A stretch of 64,000 nucleotides of DNA, taken from positions 41,565 through 105,564 of the forward strand of contig JBEKGJ010000008.1 in the NCBI GenBank assembly GCA_050012855.1, given 5' to 3'. A program made the position numbers and the translations under genes. The notes under the pieces are model-generated. The model ran no database searches, was not told the origin of the DNA, and saw only the letters and a list, made by a program, of their open reading frames with translations. This stretch comes from JAJXZJ01 sp050012855. Lineage in GTDB: Bacteria > Verrucomicrobiota > Verrucomicrobiia > Limisphaerales > J093. Positions 18,403 through 27,172 of the stretch are shown piece after piece; within the stretch, counting starts at the first letter, position 1; every line of letters starts with the position of its first letter.

Positions 18403-19489
18403 TCCCGAGCACTGGGCCGGCCTGCCCTTTCATTTCTGGTCGGTGGTTTTCTTCGTGTTCGGCGCGATGATCGGGAGTTTCCTGAACGTGTGCATCCACC
18501 GGATGCCGCGGGAGGAAAGCCTGGTGTTGCCCGGCTCACACTGCCCGCACTGCGGCGCGGCGATTCCGTGGCATCGGAACCTCCCGCTGGTTTCCTGGCT
18601 CGCGCTGCGCGGCCGGTGCGCGAACTGCCACGGGCCGATTTCGGCACGCTATTTCCTCGTGGAACTGCTCACGGCCCTGCTGTTCCTCGGAAGCTGGCTC
18701 GCCGCCGGCCACCGCTCGTGGGCGCTCGCGCTGGTCTATTGCGTGTTCCTTGCCGGACTGATCGCCTCGGCGTTCATCGACTTCGAACACACCATCATTC
18801 CGGATGTCTTCACGCTCGGCGGCATGGGCGCGGGTTTTCTCGCGTCGTTCCTCGTGCCGGAACTGCACCGGGCGGAATCGCCTACCCTGGCTCTCCAGCG
18901 CTGCCTCGTCGGTGCCGGTTTCGGCGCCGGTCTGATCTACAGCGTCGTCCGCGTGGGCAAAGTCTTTCTCGGCCGCCAGCGTCTCGAATTGCCGCCCGCT
19001 TCGCGCATCGTCTTCGCCGAGCACGCGCTCGTCCTGCCCGACGAAGAGCGACCTTACGAGGACATCTTCTACCGCGCCGGCGACACGATCCGGTTCCAGG
19101 CCGCGCGCGTCGAGCTGGTGGATCGCTGCTACTCGAATGTCCCGGTGACGATGACCCGGACCACCCTGCGCATCGGCGAAGCCGAGTTTGCGACCGAATC
19201 CGTTCCCGGCTTCGAAGCGATGACCGACCGGATCGTCGTGCCCCGCGAGGCGATGGGGCTGGGCGATGCGAAGTTCATGGGTGCGATCGGGGCTTTCCTC
19301 GGCTGGAGCGGGGTCCTGTTCTCGCTCTTCGCCAGCGCGCTGATGGCTTCGGTGGTCGGCCTCACGCTCATCGCGCTGCACCGGCAGGACCGTTCACGGC
19401 CGATCCCCTACGGGCCTTACATCGCCGTGGCGGCGACGATCTGGATCTTCGCCGGCGACCGGATCCTCAAGTTGTGGTTGGGCGTTTGA
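18395..19489 (+). CDS. Prepilin peptidase (A24 family) with internal insert
   Basis: The 364-residue membrane protease and methyltransferase processes type IV pilin and type II secretion pseudopilin leaders. Residues 48-80 hold the two CxxC pairs (C50/C53 and C75/C78) of the zinc-binding methylase domain. The catalytic Asp pair is in FIDFEHTIIPD (D129) and GLGDAKFMG (D291). Between the membrane helices, residues about 194-285 form a soluble insert of about 90 residues not present in the short E. coli-type enzymes. It overlaps aroE by 8 bp and ends 12 bp from the convergent aroC. Confidence 0.92.
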   Translation: MFDPEHWAGLPFHFWSVVFFVFGAMIGSFLNVCIHRMPREESLVLPGSHCPHCGAAIPWHRNLPLVSWLALRGRCANCHGPISARYFLVELLTALLFLGSWLAAGHRSWALALVYCVFLAGLIASAFIDFEHTIIPDVFTLGGMGAGFLASFLVPELHRAESPTLALQRCLVGAGFGAGLIYSVVRVGKVFLGRQRLELPPASRIVFAEHALVLPDEERPYEDIFYRAGDTIRFQAARVELVDRCYSNVPVTMTRTTLRIGEAEFATESVPGFEAMTDRIVVPREAMGLGDAKFMGAIGAFLGWSGVLFSLFASALMASVVGLTLIALHRQDRSRPIPYGPYIAVAATIWIFAGDRILKLWLGV

Positions 19490-19501
19490 GCGGACAGGTT
19501 T

Positions 19502-20581
19502 CTATTCGCACAGCGCGTGATGGCGCAGGGCGTGATCCACCAGGACCAGCGCCGTCATCGCCTCGACCATCGGCACCGCGCGCGGCAGCACGCACGGATC
19601 GTGCCGGCCGCGGCCTTTCAGCGTCGTGTTGTGCCAGTCCACGTCCACGGTGTCCTGCTCGTGCATCACCGTGGCCACCGGTTTGAACGCGACGCGGAAA
19701 TAGATCGTTTCCCCGTTGGAAATGCCGCCCTGAACGCCGCCGGACCAATTGGTCGTCGTCCGCACCCGGCCGCCGCGCATCCGGAACGGGTCGTTGTGCT
19801 CGCGCCCGGTCATCATCACCCCGTCGAAACCGGAGCCGATCTCAAACCCCTTGGCGGCCGGCAGGCTGAGCATTCCCTTGCCCAGGTCGGCCGGCAACCG
19901 GTCAAACACCGGTTCGCCCCAGCCGGGCGGCACGCCACGGGCGACGCCTTCGATGATGCCGCCCACCGTGTCGCCGGCTTTGCGCACCCGTTCGATGAGC
20001 CGGATCATTTTGGCCGCCGCCGCCGGGTCCGGGCAGCGCACGATGTTCGCTTCGATGGCTTTGGTCGTGACCGTCTCCGGATCGGCCTCGGCGATGATGC
20101 GCTGCACTTGCGAGACGTAAGCCAGAACCTCGACGCCGAAGCGCTCGCGCAAGAGCTTCTTCGCGACGGCGCCGGCGGCCACGCGGCCGATGGTTTCGCG
20201 CGCGCTGCTCCGTCCGCCGCCCTGCCAGTTGCGGATGCCAAACTTGGCCTGGTAGGTGTAATCGGCGTGCGACGGCCGGAACTTGGTGGCCATCTCGGAA
20301 TAAGCCTCCGGCCGGGCGTCTTCGTTGCGCACCCACATGGAAATCGGCGTGCCCAGCGTCCGGCCCTCGAACGTGCCCGACAGAATCTGCACGGTGTCGG
20401 CCTCCTGCCGCGGCGAGACGATGCGCGACTGGCCGGGCCGGCGGCGGTCGAGGTCCGGCTGGATGTCGGCCTCGGAGAGCGCGAGCCGGGGCGGGCAGCC
20501 ATCCACCACCACGCCCACGCCGCCGCCGTGCGATTCGCCCCAGGTGGTGACGCGGAACAGGTGACCAAATGTGTTCGCCAT
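19502..20581 (-). CDS. aroC: Chorismate synthase
   Basis: The 359-residue enzyme makes chorismate from EPSP using reduced FMN. The start at MANTFGHLFRVTTWGESHG is the family norm; the frame upstream (to 20788) is not conserved. Signatures GESHGGGVGVVVDGCPP, SSARETIGRVAAGAVA and the C-terminal RAVPMVEAMTALVLVDH are present. Length is normal. It is convergent with the prepilin peptidase and divergent from leuB. Confidence 0.96.
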   Translation of the reverse strand: MANTFGHLFRVTTWGESHGGGVGVVVDGCPPRLALSEADIQPDLDRRRPGQSRIVSPRQEADTVQILSGTFEGRTLGTPISMWVRNEDARPEAYSEMATKFRPSHADYTYQAKFGIRNWQGGGRSSARETIGRVAAGAVAKKLLRERFGVEVLAYVSQVQRIIAEADPETVTTKAIEANIVRCPDPAAAAKMIRLIERVRKAGDTVGGIIEGVARGVPPGWGEPVFDRLPADLGKGMLSLPAAKGFEIGSGFDGVMMTGREHNDPFRMRGGRVRTTTNWSGGVQGGISNGETIYFRVAFKPVATVMHEQDTVDVDWHNTTLKGRGRHDPCVLPRAVPMVEAMTALVLVDHALRHHALCE

Positions 20582-20786
20582 GCCGGCAGGGTGCGCGAAA
20601 ACCGCGCCCGGGTCAATGCAACCGACATGCAACCGGCGCGCCGGAGGTCGGTCGGGTTCGGCTGTCGGGTGTCGCGCCTGCTGGACTGCGCGGAAAAATC
20701 CTTTGAAACGCCGCACCGGCCCCCCTACCATGCCGACTCGCTTTCCGGCGGGTCCATCCCGGACGCCGCCGGTTCTCGACCAGGCC

Positions 20787-21893
20787 ATGAAAAGTTACGA
20801 CATCGCAGTCATCGGTGGCGACGGCACCGGGCCGGAAGTGGTGCGCGAGGCCATCAAGGTCCTCGACGCCGCGGCGCAGAAGTTTTCGCTGAAGCTTAAC
20901 TACACGCCCTACGATTTCGGCGGCGAGCGCTACCTGCGCACGCACGAGGTTCTGCCCGACAGCGCGGTGGGCGAGCTGCGGAAGTTCCGCGCGATCCTCC
21001 TTGGCGCCATCGGCCACCCGGACGTCAAACCCGGCATCCTCGAGAAGGGCATCCTGCTGCGGCTGCGCTTCGAGCTTGAGCAGTACATCAACCTCCGCCC
21101 GGTGCGCCTCTACGACGCGCGCTACTGTCCGCTCAAGGACAAGGGTCCGGCGGACATTGATTTCGTCGTGGTGCGGGAGAACAACGAAGGGCTGTACACC
21201 GGCAGCGGCGGGTTCGTGTTCAAGGGCACGCCCAACGAAATCGCCGTGCAGGAGAGCATCAACACGCGGCGCGGTGTCGAGCGGTGCCTGCGCTACGCGT
21301 TCGATTACGCCCGCAAACGTCGCGGCGGCAAGCCCTGGCGCGGATTGAAGCCGGAGGATGTCCGGGCCGGCAAAACGGCCCAGCTCATGCTCTGCGGCAA
21401 GACCAACGTGCTCACCTATGCCTTCGACCTCTGGGAGCGCGCGTTCCACGAAGTCGGGGCGAAGGATTATCCCGACATCAAGCGCGATTACGCCCACGTG
21501 GACGCGACCACGATGTGGTTCGTGAAGAATCCCGAGTGGTTCGACGTGATCGTCACCGACAACCTGTTCGGCGACATCATCACCGACCTGGGGGCGATGA
21601 TTCAGGGCGGGATGGGCATCGCCGCCGGCGGCAACATTAACCCGGAGGGCTCGTCCATGTTCGAGCCGATCGGTGGCAGCGCGCCCAAGTACACCGGCAA
21701 GCACGTCATCAACCCGCTGGCCGCCATTTGCGCCGGCGCGATGCTGCTCGACCATCTCGGCGAAACCGCCGCCGCGAAGGCGATTGAGGACGTCGTCGTC
21801 GCCACGGTCCGGCAGAAACTGAAAAGCCTCGCCGCCGGCAAGATGGGTTATACTACGGAGCAGGTGGGCGACCTGATCGCCGCCGCCCTGTAA
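20787..21893 (+). CDS. leuB: 3-isopropylmalate dehydrogenase-like decarboxylating dehydrogenase
   Basis: The 368-residue protein belongs to the isocitrate/isopropylmalate dehydrogenase family. The start MKSYDIAVIGGDGTGPEVVRE fits; upstream in-frame sequence is non-conserved. The family signature is NLFGDIITDLGAMIQGGMGIAAGGNI. The substrate loop LEKGILLRLRFELEQYINLRPVRLY and the NAD-type GSAPKYTGKHVINPLAAI end are visible. NAD rather than NADP use is suggested by this end. Isopropylmalate is the most likely substrate; tartrate or homoisocitrate paralogs are close alternatives. No other leu gene is in the window. Confidence 0.85.
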   Translation: MKSYDIAVIGGDGTGPEVVREAIKVLDAAAQKFSLKLNYTPYDFGGERYLRTHEVLPDSAVGELRKFRAILLGAIGHPDVKPGILEKGILLRLRFELEQYINLRPVRLYDARYCPLKDKGPADIDFVVVRENNEGLYTGSGGFVFKGTPNEIAVQESINTRRGVERCLRYAFDYARKRRGGKPWRGLKPEDVRAGKTAQLMLCGKTNVLTYAFDLWERAFHEVGAKDYPDIKRDYAHVDATTMWFVKNPEWFDVIVTDNLFGDIITDLGAMIQGGMGIAAGGNINPEGSSMFEPIGGSAPKYTGKHVINPLAAICAGAMLLDHLGETAAAKAIEDVVVATVRQKLKSLAAGKMGYTTEQVGDLIAAAL

Positions 21894-21978
21894 CCGGTTC
21901 TCCGGCTCGTAAGCCCGGCCCCCGCCGGCGACGCGGAACCGGTGGCCGCGATGCGTCGGTCGTCAGTCTCTGCGGGTC

Positions 21979-22644
21979 ATGATTGAGGAAGCGGATTTCA
22001 TCCACGCCCGCCAGCGCATGGTGGAGCGACAGCTCTGCGCGCCGGGCCGGGACATCCGCGACCCGCGCGTCCTCGCCGCGATGGCGAAAGTGCCGCGGCA
22101 CGAATTTGTGCCCGCGGAAGCACGGGCCGGGGCCTACGACGACCATCCCCTGCCGATCGGCCACGGCCAGACCATTTCCCAGCCTTTCATCGTGGCCTGC
22201 ATGACCGAGCAGCTCGCGCTGCGGCCGACGGACCGCGTGTTGGAAATTGGGACCGGTTGCGGCTATCAAACCGCGGTGCTCGCGGAACTCGCCGCGGAGG
22301 TGTACTCCGTCGAAATCGTCGAGGCGCTCGCCCTCCGCGCCGCCGCGGACCTCGCCCGGCTCGGCTACCCCCGGGTCCATGTCCGCGCCGGCGATGGTCA
22401 CGGCGGCTGGCCGGAAGCGGCACCGTTCGACGCGGTAATCGTGACCTGCGCGCCGGAACGCGAACCCGCGGCGCTGATCGCGCAGTTGAAGGACGGCGGG
22501 CGGATGATCGTTCCGTTGGGCGGTTACGGGGACCAGGAGCTTTACCGGATCGAGCGGCACGGCCGGCGGGTCGAGCGACTCCGGCTGCTGGGCGTGCGGT
22601 TCGTGCCCATGACCGGGGACAAGTCCGCCGAGGCAACGAACTGA
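21979..22644 (+). CDS. pcm: Protein-L-isoaspartate O-methyltransferase
   Basis: The 221-residue enzyme methylates isoaspartyl residues in damaged proteins using S-adenosylmethionine. The SAM-binding motif VLEIGTGCGYQTAVLAEL is at about residues 82-100. The family segment GHGQTISQPFIVACMTEQL comes before it and DAVIVTCAPE after it. Length is normal. It ends 37 bp from the convergent dus gene. Confidence 0.93.
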   Translation: MIEEADFIHARQRMVERQLCAPGRDIRDPRVLAAMAKVPRHEFVPAEARAGAYDDHPLPIGHGQTISQPFIVACMTEQLALRPTDRVLEIGTGCGYQTAVLAELAAEVYSVEIVEALALRAAADLARLGYPRVHVRAGDGHGGWPEAAPFDAVIVTCAPEREPAALIAQLKDGGRMIVPLGGYGDQELYRIERHGRRVERLRLLGVRFVPMTGDKSAEATN

Positions 22645-22681
22645 GCCGGCGCGCGCGTTCCGACCCGGTGGTACGCCGCCT

Positions 22682-23791
22682 TTACCACACTTCCACCGGC
22701 CCTTTCGGCACCGGCAGCGCGCTCATGTTCCCCGGCTGGCCGGGCTCGCGCATGAACGAGGACGCCAACGGCGCGGGCTGGAATCGCGGCAGCAGTTCGC
22801 CGCGGGCATCGAGGAACGGCGCGCGCCAGCGGCGGTATTCGGCGAGGACTTCGTCGAATTCCGCGCGGCAGGCGAGCATCACCACGCGTTTCTTGAACTC
22901 GACCGCCGGGCCGAAACGGCGGGCATACCACGGCGCCACCTTGCGAAACATCCGGCAACCGTGGGTCTCGCCGAAGACCTCCACCATCCGGTCCAGGTGC
23001 CGGCACATCACCGCGACGCGCTCCTCGAAACCAGGCTCGGGCAGCAGTTCGCTGGTCCGCAAAAAATGCTCCGTCTGGTGGAAAATCCAGGGATTGTAAA
23101 AAGCCCCGCGACCGATGCTGACGCCCGCACAGCCGGTTTCCTCCAGCATCCGCCGGGCCGCCGCGGGGGTCGTGACGTCGCCGTTGCCGATGACGGGAGC
23201 GGTCTTGACCGCCTGCACCACCGCGCGGATGCCGGCGAGGTTGACCGTGCCGCCGAAACCCTGCGCCCGCGTCCGGCCATGCACGAACACCGCGGCCACA
23301 CCCACATTCTCGAGCGCCCGCGCCAGGTCGGGCGCCGTGATGTTCGCGTCGTCCCAGCCCAGCCGCATTTTCGCGGTGACCGGGATGTTCACCGCTTCCA
23401 CGATCCCGCGAACCAGTTTTGCGGTCCGCTCCAGCCCGGCCATCATCGCCGAACCGCCACCGACGCGACAGACCTTCCGCACCGGGCAGCCCATGTTGAT
23501 GTCCACGGCGGCGATGCCGACGGACTCGAGATAGACGGCCGCGTCGCGCATCTCTTCCGGCACCGAGCCAAACAACTGCACCGCCAGCGGCTGGTCCGCG
23601 GGTCGCGACTCGATGAGTTTGAGCGCCTGGGGCCGGCGTTCGAGAAGCGAGCGGGCGTTGACGAGGTCGGTGGTGGCGAGGCCGAGGCCGCCGAGCTCGC
23701 GCAAAGTCAGGCGGAAGGGCAGGTTGGTGTAACCCGCCAGGGGCGAGAGGAACAGGTTGGTTGCGAGTTCCAGCGAGCCGAGCCGAAACAT
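22682..23791 (-). CDS. dus: tRNA-dihydrouridine synthase
   Basis: The 369-residue flavoprotein reduces uridines in the tRNA D-loop. The N-terminus (LFLSPLAGYTNLPFRLTLRELG) matches the FMN barrel. The catalytic Cys is C102 in VDINMGCPVRKVCRVGGGSAMM, followed by VTAKMRLGWDD and VFVHGRTRAQGF. A C-terminal helical domain follows. The exact Dus subtype (A, B or C) is not resolved. Confidence 0.93.
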   Translation of the reverse strand: MFRLGSLELATNLFLSPLAGYTNLPFRLTLRELGGLGLATTDLVNARSLLERRPQALKLIESRPADQPLAVQLFGSVPEEMRDAAVYLESVGIAAVDINMGCPVRKVCRVGGGSAMMAGLERTAKLVRGIVEAVNIPVTAKMRLGWDDANITAPDLARALENVGVAAVFVHGRTRAQGFGGTVNLAGIRAVVQAVKTAPVIGNGDVTTPAAARRMLEETGCAGVSIGRGAFYNPWIFHQTEHFLRTSELLPEPGFEERVAVMCRHLDRMVEVFGETHGCRMFRKVAPWYARRFGPAVEFKKRVVMLACRAEFDEVLAEYRRWRAPFLDARGELLPRFQPAPLASSFMREPGQPGNMSALPVPKGPVEVW

Positions 23792-23848
23792 GACCTTAGC
23801 GTAGCAGTTCCAACGATGGCGCGAAACCGGAGAATGCGACCCGGCCCG

Positions 23849-24265
23849 CTATTTCGCCCGCAGCAAGAGGACCGGCACGCTGACAGCGTGCTGCACGTTG
23901 ATGGCCGTAGTCCCGAGCACCAGGTCGGCCATGAACTGATGTCCGTGGGTGCTCATGGCCACCAGGTCGGGATGGTGGGTTTTGACCCAGGCGACGATTT
24001 CCTTGACCGGCTCGCCGTAGGCCAGATCGGTATCGGCGGCGATGCCCGCGGCGCGGAATTCGTCGCGCACCCGGCCAAGATAAGCCTGGCTTTCGAGGAC
24101 CTCCTGGCTGGCCGCCGCCGGGCCATGGACCTTGGCCGTTACCCCCGTGGCCACGTGCAGGAGCACGACATGGCTGGTCATCGCCCGGGCGAGCGCGAGG
24201 ACGTGGTCAATGATCGCCCGGTCCGTCGGCGTTGCGTCCAACGTTACGAGAATCTTGTTATACAT
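23849..24265 (-). CDS. Universal stress protein (UspA family)
   Basis: The 138-residue protein has the UspA alpha/beta fold: start MYNKILVTLDATPTDRAI, middle HVVLLHVATGV and end NVQHAVSVPVLLLR. The nucleotide motif G-2X-G-9X-G(S/T) reads GHQFMADLVLGTT, with the second Gly replaced by Phe. ATP binding is therefore uncertain. It starts 17 bp after the mntH stop on the same strand and is likely co-transcribed. The frame extends upstream to 24754 only antisense to mntH. Confidence 0.85.
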   Translation of the reverse strand: MYNKILVTLDATPTDRAIIDHVLALARAMTSHVVLLHVATGVTAKVHGPAAASQEVLESQAYLGRVRDEFRAAGIAADTDLAYGEPVKEIVAWVKTHHPDLVAMSTHGHQFMADLVLGTTAINVQHAVSVPVLLLRAK

Positions 24266-24282
24266 GGCGGTCCCTTCATTCT

Positions 24283-25683
24283 TCAGTGGCCAACGATGAC
24301 AACCCACGCCTCCCGCAGCGCATCCGGCAGGCTGTAGAGATCCATGGCCGTGATGAGAATGGCGGTTCCCCAGCCGGCGATCAACAGGAACCAGCCATTC
24401 CGCCATTTTCCCATTCGCCGACGGGAACTGGTGATCTGCAAGAGCGGGAACATCGCGAATGGCAGTTCCAGGCACAGGACGACCTGGCTGAGGTTGACGA
24501 GATCGGTCACGCTGCCGTTCCCGCGGACGCTGACGATCAGGATCGCCGGCACGATGGCGAGGGTCCGGCTGATCAGCCGCCGGACCCACGGGCGGATACG
24601 CCAGTGCATGAAGCCTTCCATGACCACCTGCCCGGCGAGCGTGCCGGTGATGGTGCTGCTCTGCCCGCTGGCGAGCAGCGCGACCGCGAAGAGCGTGCTC
24701 GCGAGCGTCGTGCCGAGCAACGGGGCCAGGGTGAGGTGCGCGATGCGAATCCAATCGCTGTCCGGACTGAAGGCGACGGTTTGGCCGCCTGCCACCGTGA
24801 CGCTGGTCTTGCCGTAGAACACGATGGCCGCGAGCACAAGGATGGCCGCGTTGACGAAAAACGCGATGGTCAGCGCCACGGTGGTGTCGATCGTGTTAAA
24901 CCGGATGGCGCGGCGAATGGAGGCCTCGTTCTGTTGCAACTGGCGGGTCTGGACCAACGCCGTGTGCAGGTAGAGGTTGTGAGGCATGACGGTCGCCCCG
25001 ATGATGCCAATCGCCACCACCAACATGCCGGCCTGCGCGAAGTCGGGACGGACCATGGCGCGCCCCATTTCCTGGAAATCCGGCTGGGTCTGCGCCAAGG
25101 CAAAGATTTCGATGCCGTAGCAGACGCCGATGGTCAGCACGAAGACCGCAACCACCGCCTCGATGAGTCTCATGCCGAACCCCTGCAACGCCAGCAACAA
25201 CAGCACATCGAAGGCCGTGATAATGATCGCCCACGACATCGGAATGTGGAACAACAGGTTCAAGGCGACGGCGCTGCCCAGCGATTCGGCGAGGTCGGTC
25301 ATGCCGATCGCGATTTCCATCGAAAGCCAGTTCGGCCAGCGCGTCCAGCGCGGATACCAGTCGCGGCAACATTGCGCGAGATCCTTGCCGGTGGCCACGC
25401 CCAGCCGGGCCGAAATCACTTGCAGGAAAATGGCCATCAAGCTGGCGAGGCCGACGACCCAGAGCAGCCCATATTTGAACTGCGCGCCACCCGCCAGATC
25501 GGTGCCCCAGTTGCCCGGGTCCATGTAGCCGACGCTGATGAGAATGGCCGGTCCGACGAACGCGCGCCATTGCGCCCAAAAGCCGGCGCGCGGCGGCGGC
25601 ACCGGAATGGTGCCATGCACACCTTCGAGCGAGCGGTGGCCGTCGCCGTTTCGCACCTCGATCTCCGGAACCGGTCGGTTCAT
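24283..25683 (-). CDS. mntH: Nramp family divalent metal transporter (MntH-like)
   Basis: The 466-residue inner-membrane protein imports Mn2+ or Fe2+ with protons. The Nramp metal site is visible: DPGNWGTDLAGG in the first helix and GATVMPHNLYLHTALVQTR in helix 6, with about eleven hydrophobic segments. The N-terminal 20 residues are polar. It lies between an OprB-like porin gene (upstream) and a universal stress gene (downstream) on the same strand, and a DtxR/MntR-type regulator is divergent from the porin. Manganese is therefore the likely cargo. Confidence 0.93.
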   Translation of the reverse strand: MNRPVPEIEVRNGDGHRSLEGVHGTIPVPPPRAGFWAQWRAFVGPAILISVGYMDPGNWGTDLAGGAQFKYGLLWVVGLASLMAIFLQVISARLGVATGKDLAQCCRDWYPRWTRWPNWLSMEIAIGMTDLAESLGSAVALNLLFHIPMSWAIIITAFDVLLLLALQGFGMRLIEAVVAVFVLTIGVCYGIEIFALAQTQPDFQEMGRAMVRPDFAQAGMLVVAIGIIGATVMPHNLYLHTALVQTRQLQQNEASIRRAIRFNTIDTTVALTIAFFVNAAILVLAAIVFYGKTSVTVAGGQTVAFSPDSDWIRIAHLTLAPLLGTTLASTLFAVALLASGQSSTITGTLAGQVVMEGFMHWRIRPWVRRLISRTLAIVPAILIVSVRGNGSVTDLVNLSQVVLCLELPFAMFPLLQITSSRRRMGKWRNGWFLLIAGWGTAILITAMDLYSLPDALREAWVVIVGH

Positions 25684-25728
25684 GCCAGCCTGGCCTTGTG
25701 GACGCGCGGCGGTGGTTTCATGACGCTC

Positions 25729-27057
25729 TCAGAACTCCCAGTGCAGCCGGCCCGCGAACACCGAGACCGGCCCGCGGTCCTGGTTGTTCGCCGGATTCAT
25801 CACGAACTGGTAGTCGAAAGTCAGGCCGACATGCTGGCCGAGGCGAAACTCGTAATAGGTTTCCAGGGCGCGTTCCCAGGCAAAGCTGAGCGCGCCGTCG
25901 CCGGCGAGGATGCCTTGTCCGCCGGCGGCCAGGAACTCTTGGTGTACCCCGGAAAGCCCGTTAAGAACCCCGGCCAGCCCAAACGTGTCGGCCGGCCGGC
26001 GCCAGCCCTCGCCTTTGATGCTTAGTCCGGCGGAGATGGCGCGATCCACGTCGCTGAAAAACCACGGTTCCGTTCGACCGTCGTTCCAACCCAGGCGGGC
26101 GAACGCGCCGACATTCGCCAGCAGCTCCTGCTCGAGGTTCAGCCCGAACCCGAATTTCTGGCGGTAGGCCCGGGTGGCTTCGATGTCGGCCGGGCGCGCC
26201 GGGTTGTCGAGGGCGGCCTGGAAGCTGCCCATGTGGGCCTGGTTCAGAAAGCCGAGCCAGCGCACCGCGCCGGGATGACCGCCGATGCTGTGGCGATGCT
26301 CGAATTCGGCCACCATGGCCCAGGCCTCGAGAAAATGCGTGTCCAACGCCATGCCGTTGGCGCTGCGGGGCGCCTGAAAAAAACCGTAGCGCGCCGTCCA
26401 GCCCGGCTGGTTCAGTTCCGCCGCAAACCCGGTCATGTAACCCAGGCTGTCCGCCGGATAATCCCACGCCTCGTTGGCCATGAGCCCCCAGTTCATGAAC
26501 TGCGTGCGCGGATCATTCGCGTAGGCGTTGTTGTCGAAGAGGTCCTTTACGCCGACTTTGCCGATCGTCAGCGTCAGACGCCGAACATCCTGCTGGCCCG
26601 CCAGGTGCAGGGCGTCATCCGCCACCACCTCGGACTCCCCTCCGAAGCCGATGGTCTGCCGGAGGAACACCCGCGCGAACGTCACGTTGGGGACATCCGT
26701 GCCCAGGCGGAAGGCCTCACCGTTCGGGAAACCCTCCACGCCGAGGGTCTTGCTCAACCCGAATCCCTGCCACATCATGCCGTCCACGTGGGCCTCGGCG
26801 CCGCGCCACAACCGGACCCCCGCCAGCAGGTCCAGTGAAACCGTCTCCCGGATTTCGCCTTTGCTGTCCAGGCTGTTTGGGCCGGAGTATTCGGCTGGAA
26901 AACCGGGATCCCCCTGCACAATGTCCGTGTTTTGGACGTGCCAGTTCCAGGCCGGGGCCGGGCCGGGGTCCGGCGCGGGACCGGCGTCCGGGGCCGCCGC
27001 GATGGCCGCCGCCGGCAGTGACACCGCGACCAGGCCGGCGACCGCCCGGGCAATCAT
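25729..27057 (-). CDS. OprB-family carbohydrate-type porin, possibly metal-linked
   Basis: The 442-residue protein has a signal peptide (MIARAVAGLVAVSLPAAAIA) and a Pro-rich linker. The rest is a beta-barrel of the OprB carbohydrate-selective porin family: WNWHVQNTDIVQGDPGF, SLDLLAGVRLWRGAEAHVDG, LTIGKVGVKDLFDNNAYAND, and a final Phe (AGRLHWEF), the outer-membrane insertion signal. It is first in an operon with mntH, and its promoter region is shared with mntR. An outer-membrane manganese pore, by analogy with MnoP of Bradyrhizobium, is an inference. Confidence 0.85.
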   Translation of the reverse strand: MIARAVAGLVAVSLPAAAIAAAPDAGPAPDPGPAPAWNWHVQNTDIVQGDPGFPAEYSGPNSLDSKGEIRETVSLDLLAGVRLWRGAEAHVDGMMWQGFGLSKTLGVEGFPNGEAFRLGTDVPNVTFARVFLRQTIGFGGESEVVADDALHLAGQQDVRRLTLTIGKVGVKDLFDNNAYANDPRTQFMNWGLMANEAWDYPADSLGYMTGFAAELNQPGWTARYGFFQAPRSANGMALDTHFLEAWAMVAEFEHRHSIGGHPGAVRWLGFLNQAHMGSFQAALDNPARPADIEATRAYRQKFGFGLNLEQELLANVGAFARLGWNDGRTEPWFFSDVDRAISAGLSIKGEGWRRPADTFGLAGVLNGLSGVHQEFLAAGGQGILAGDGALSFAWERALETYYEFRLGQHVGLTFDYQFVMNPANNQDRGPVSVFAGRLHWEF

Positions 27058-27107
27058 CGGCCGCCGCCGACGGCGGCCGGATGAATTTGTATCCCGATCT
27101 TCATGTT

Positions 27108-27121
27108 GTAGCTACAGCTAC
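27108..27121. promoter_or_regulatory. Candidate MntR operator, interrupted palindrome
   Basis: GTAGCT-AC-AGCTAC is an exact inverted repeat with a 2-base centre. It sits in the 115-bp gap between the divergent porin and mntR genes, 51 bp from the porin start and 52 bp from mntR. DtxR/MntR regulators bind inverted repeats of this size. Assignment is inferred from position and symmetry. Confidence 0.5.
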
Positions 27122-27172
27122 TATTTTTTGCTCGACTGTCAACCGGGAAATGGGTGAACTGGGCGGACAAAC

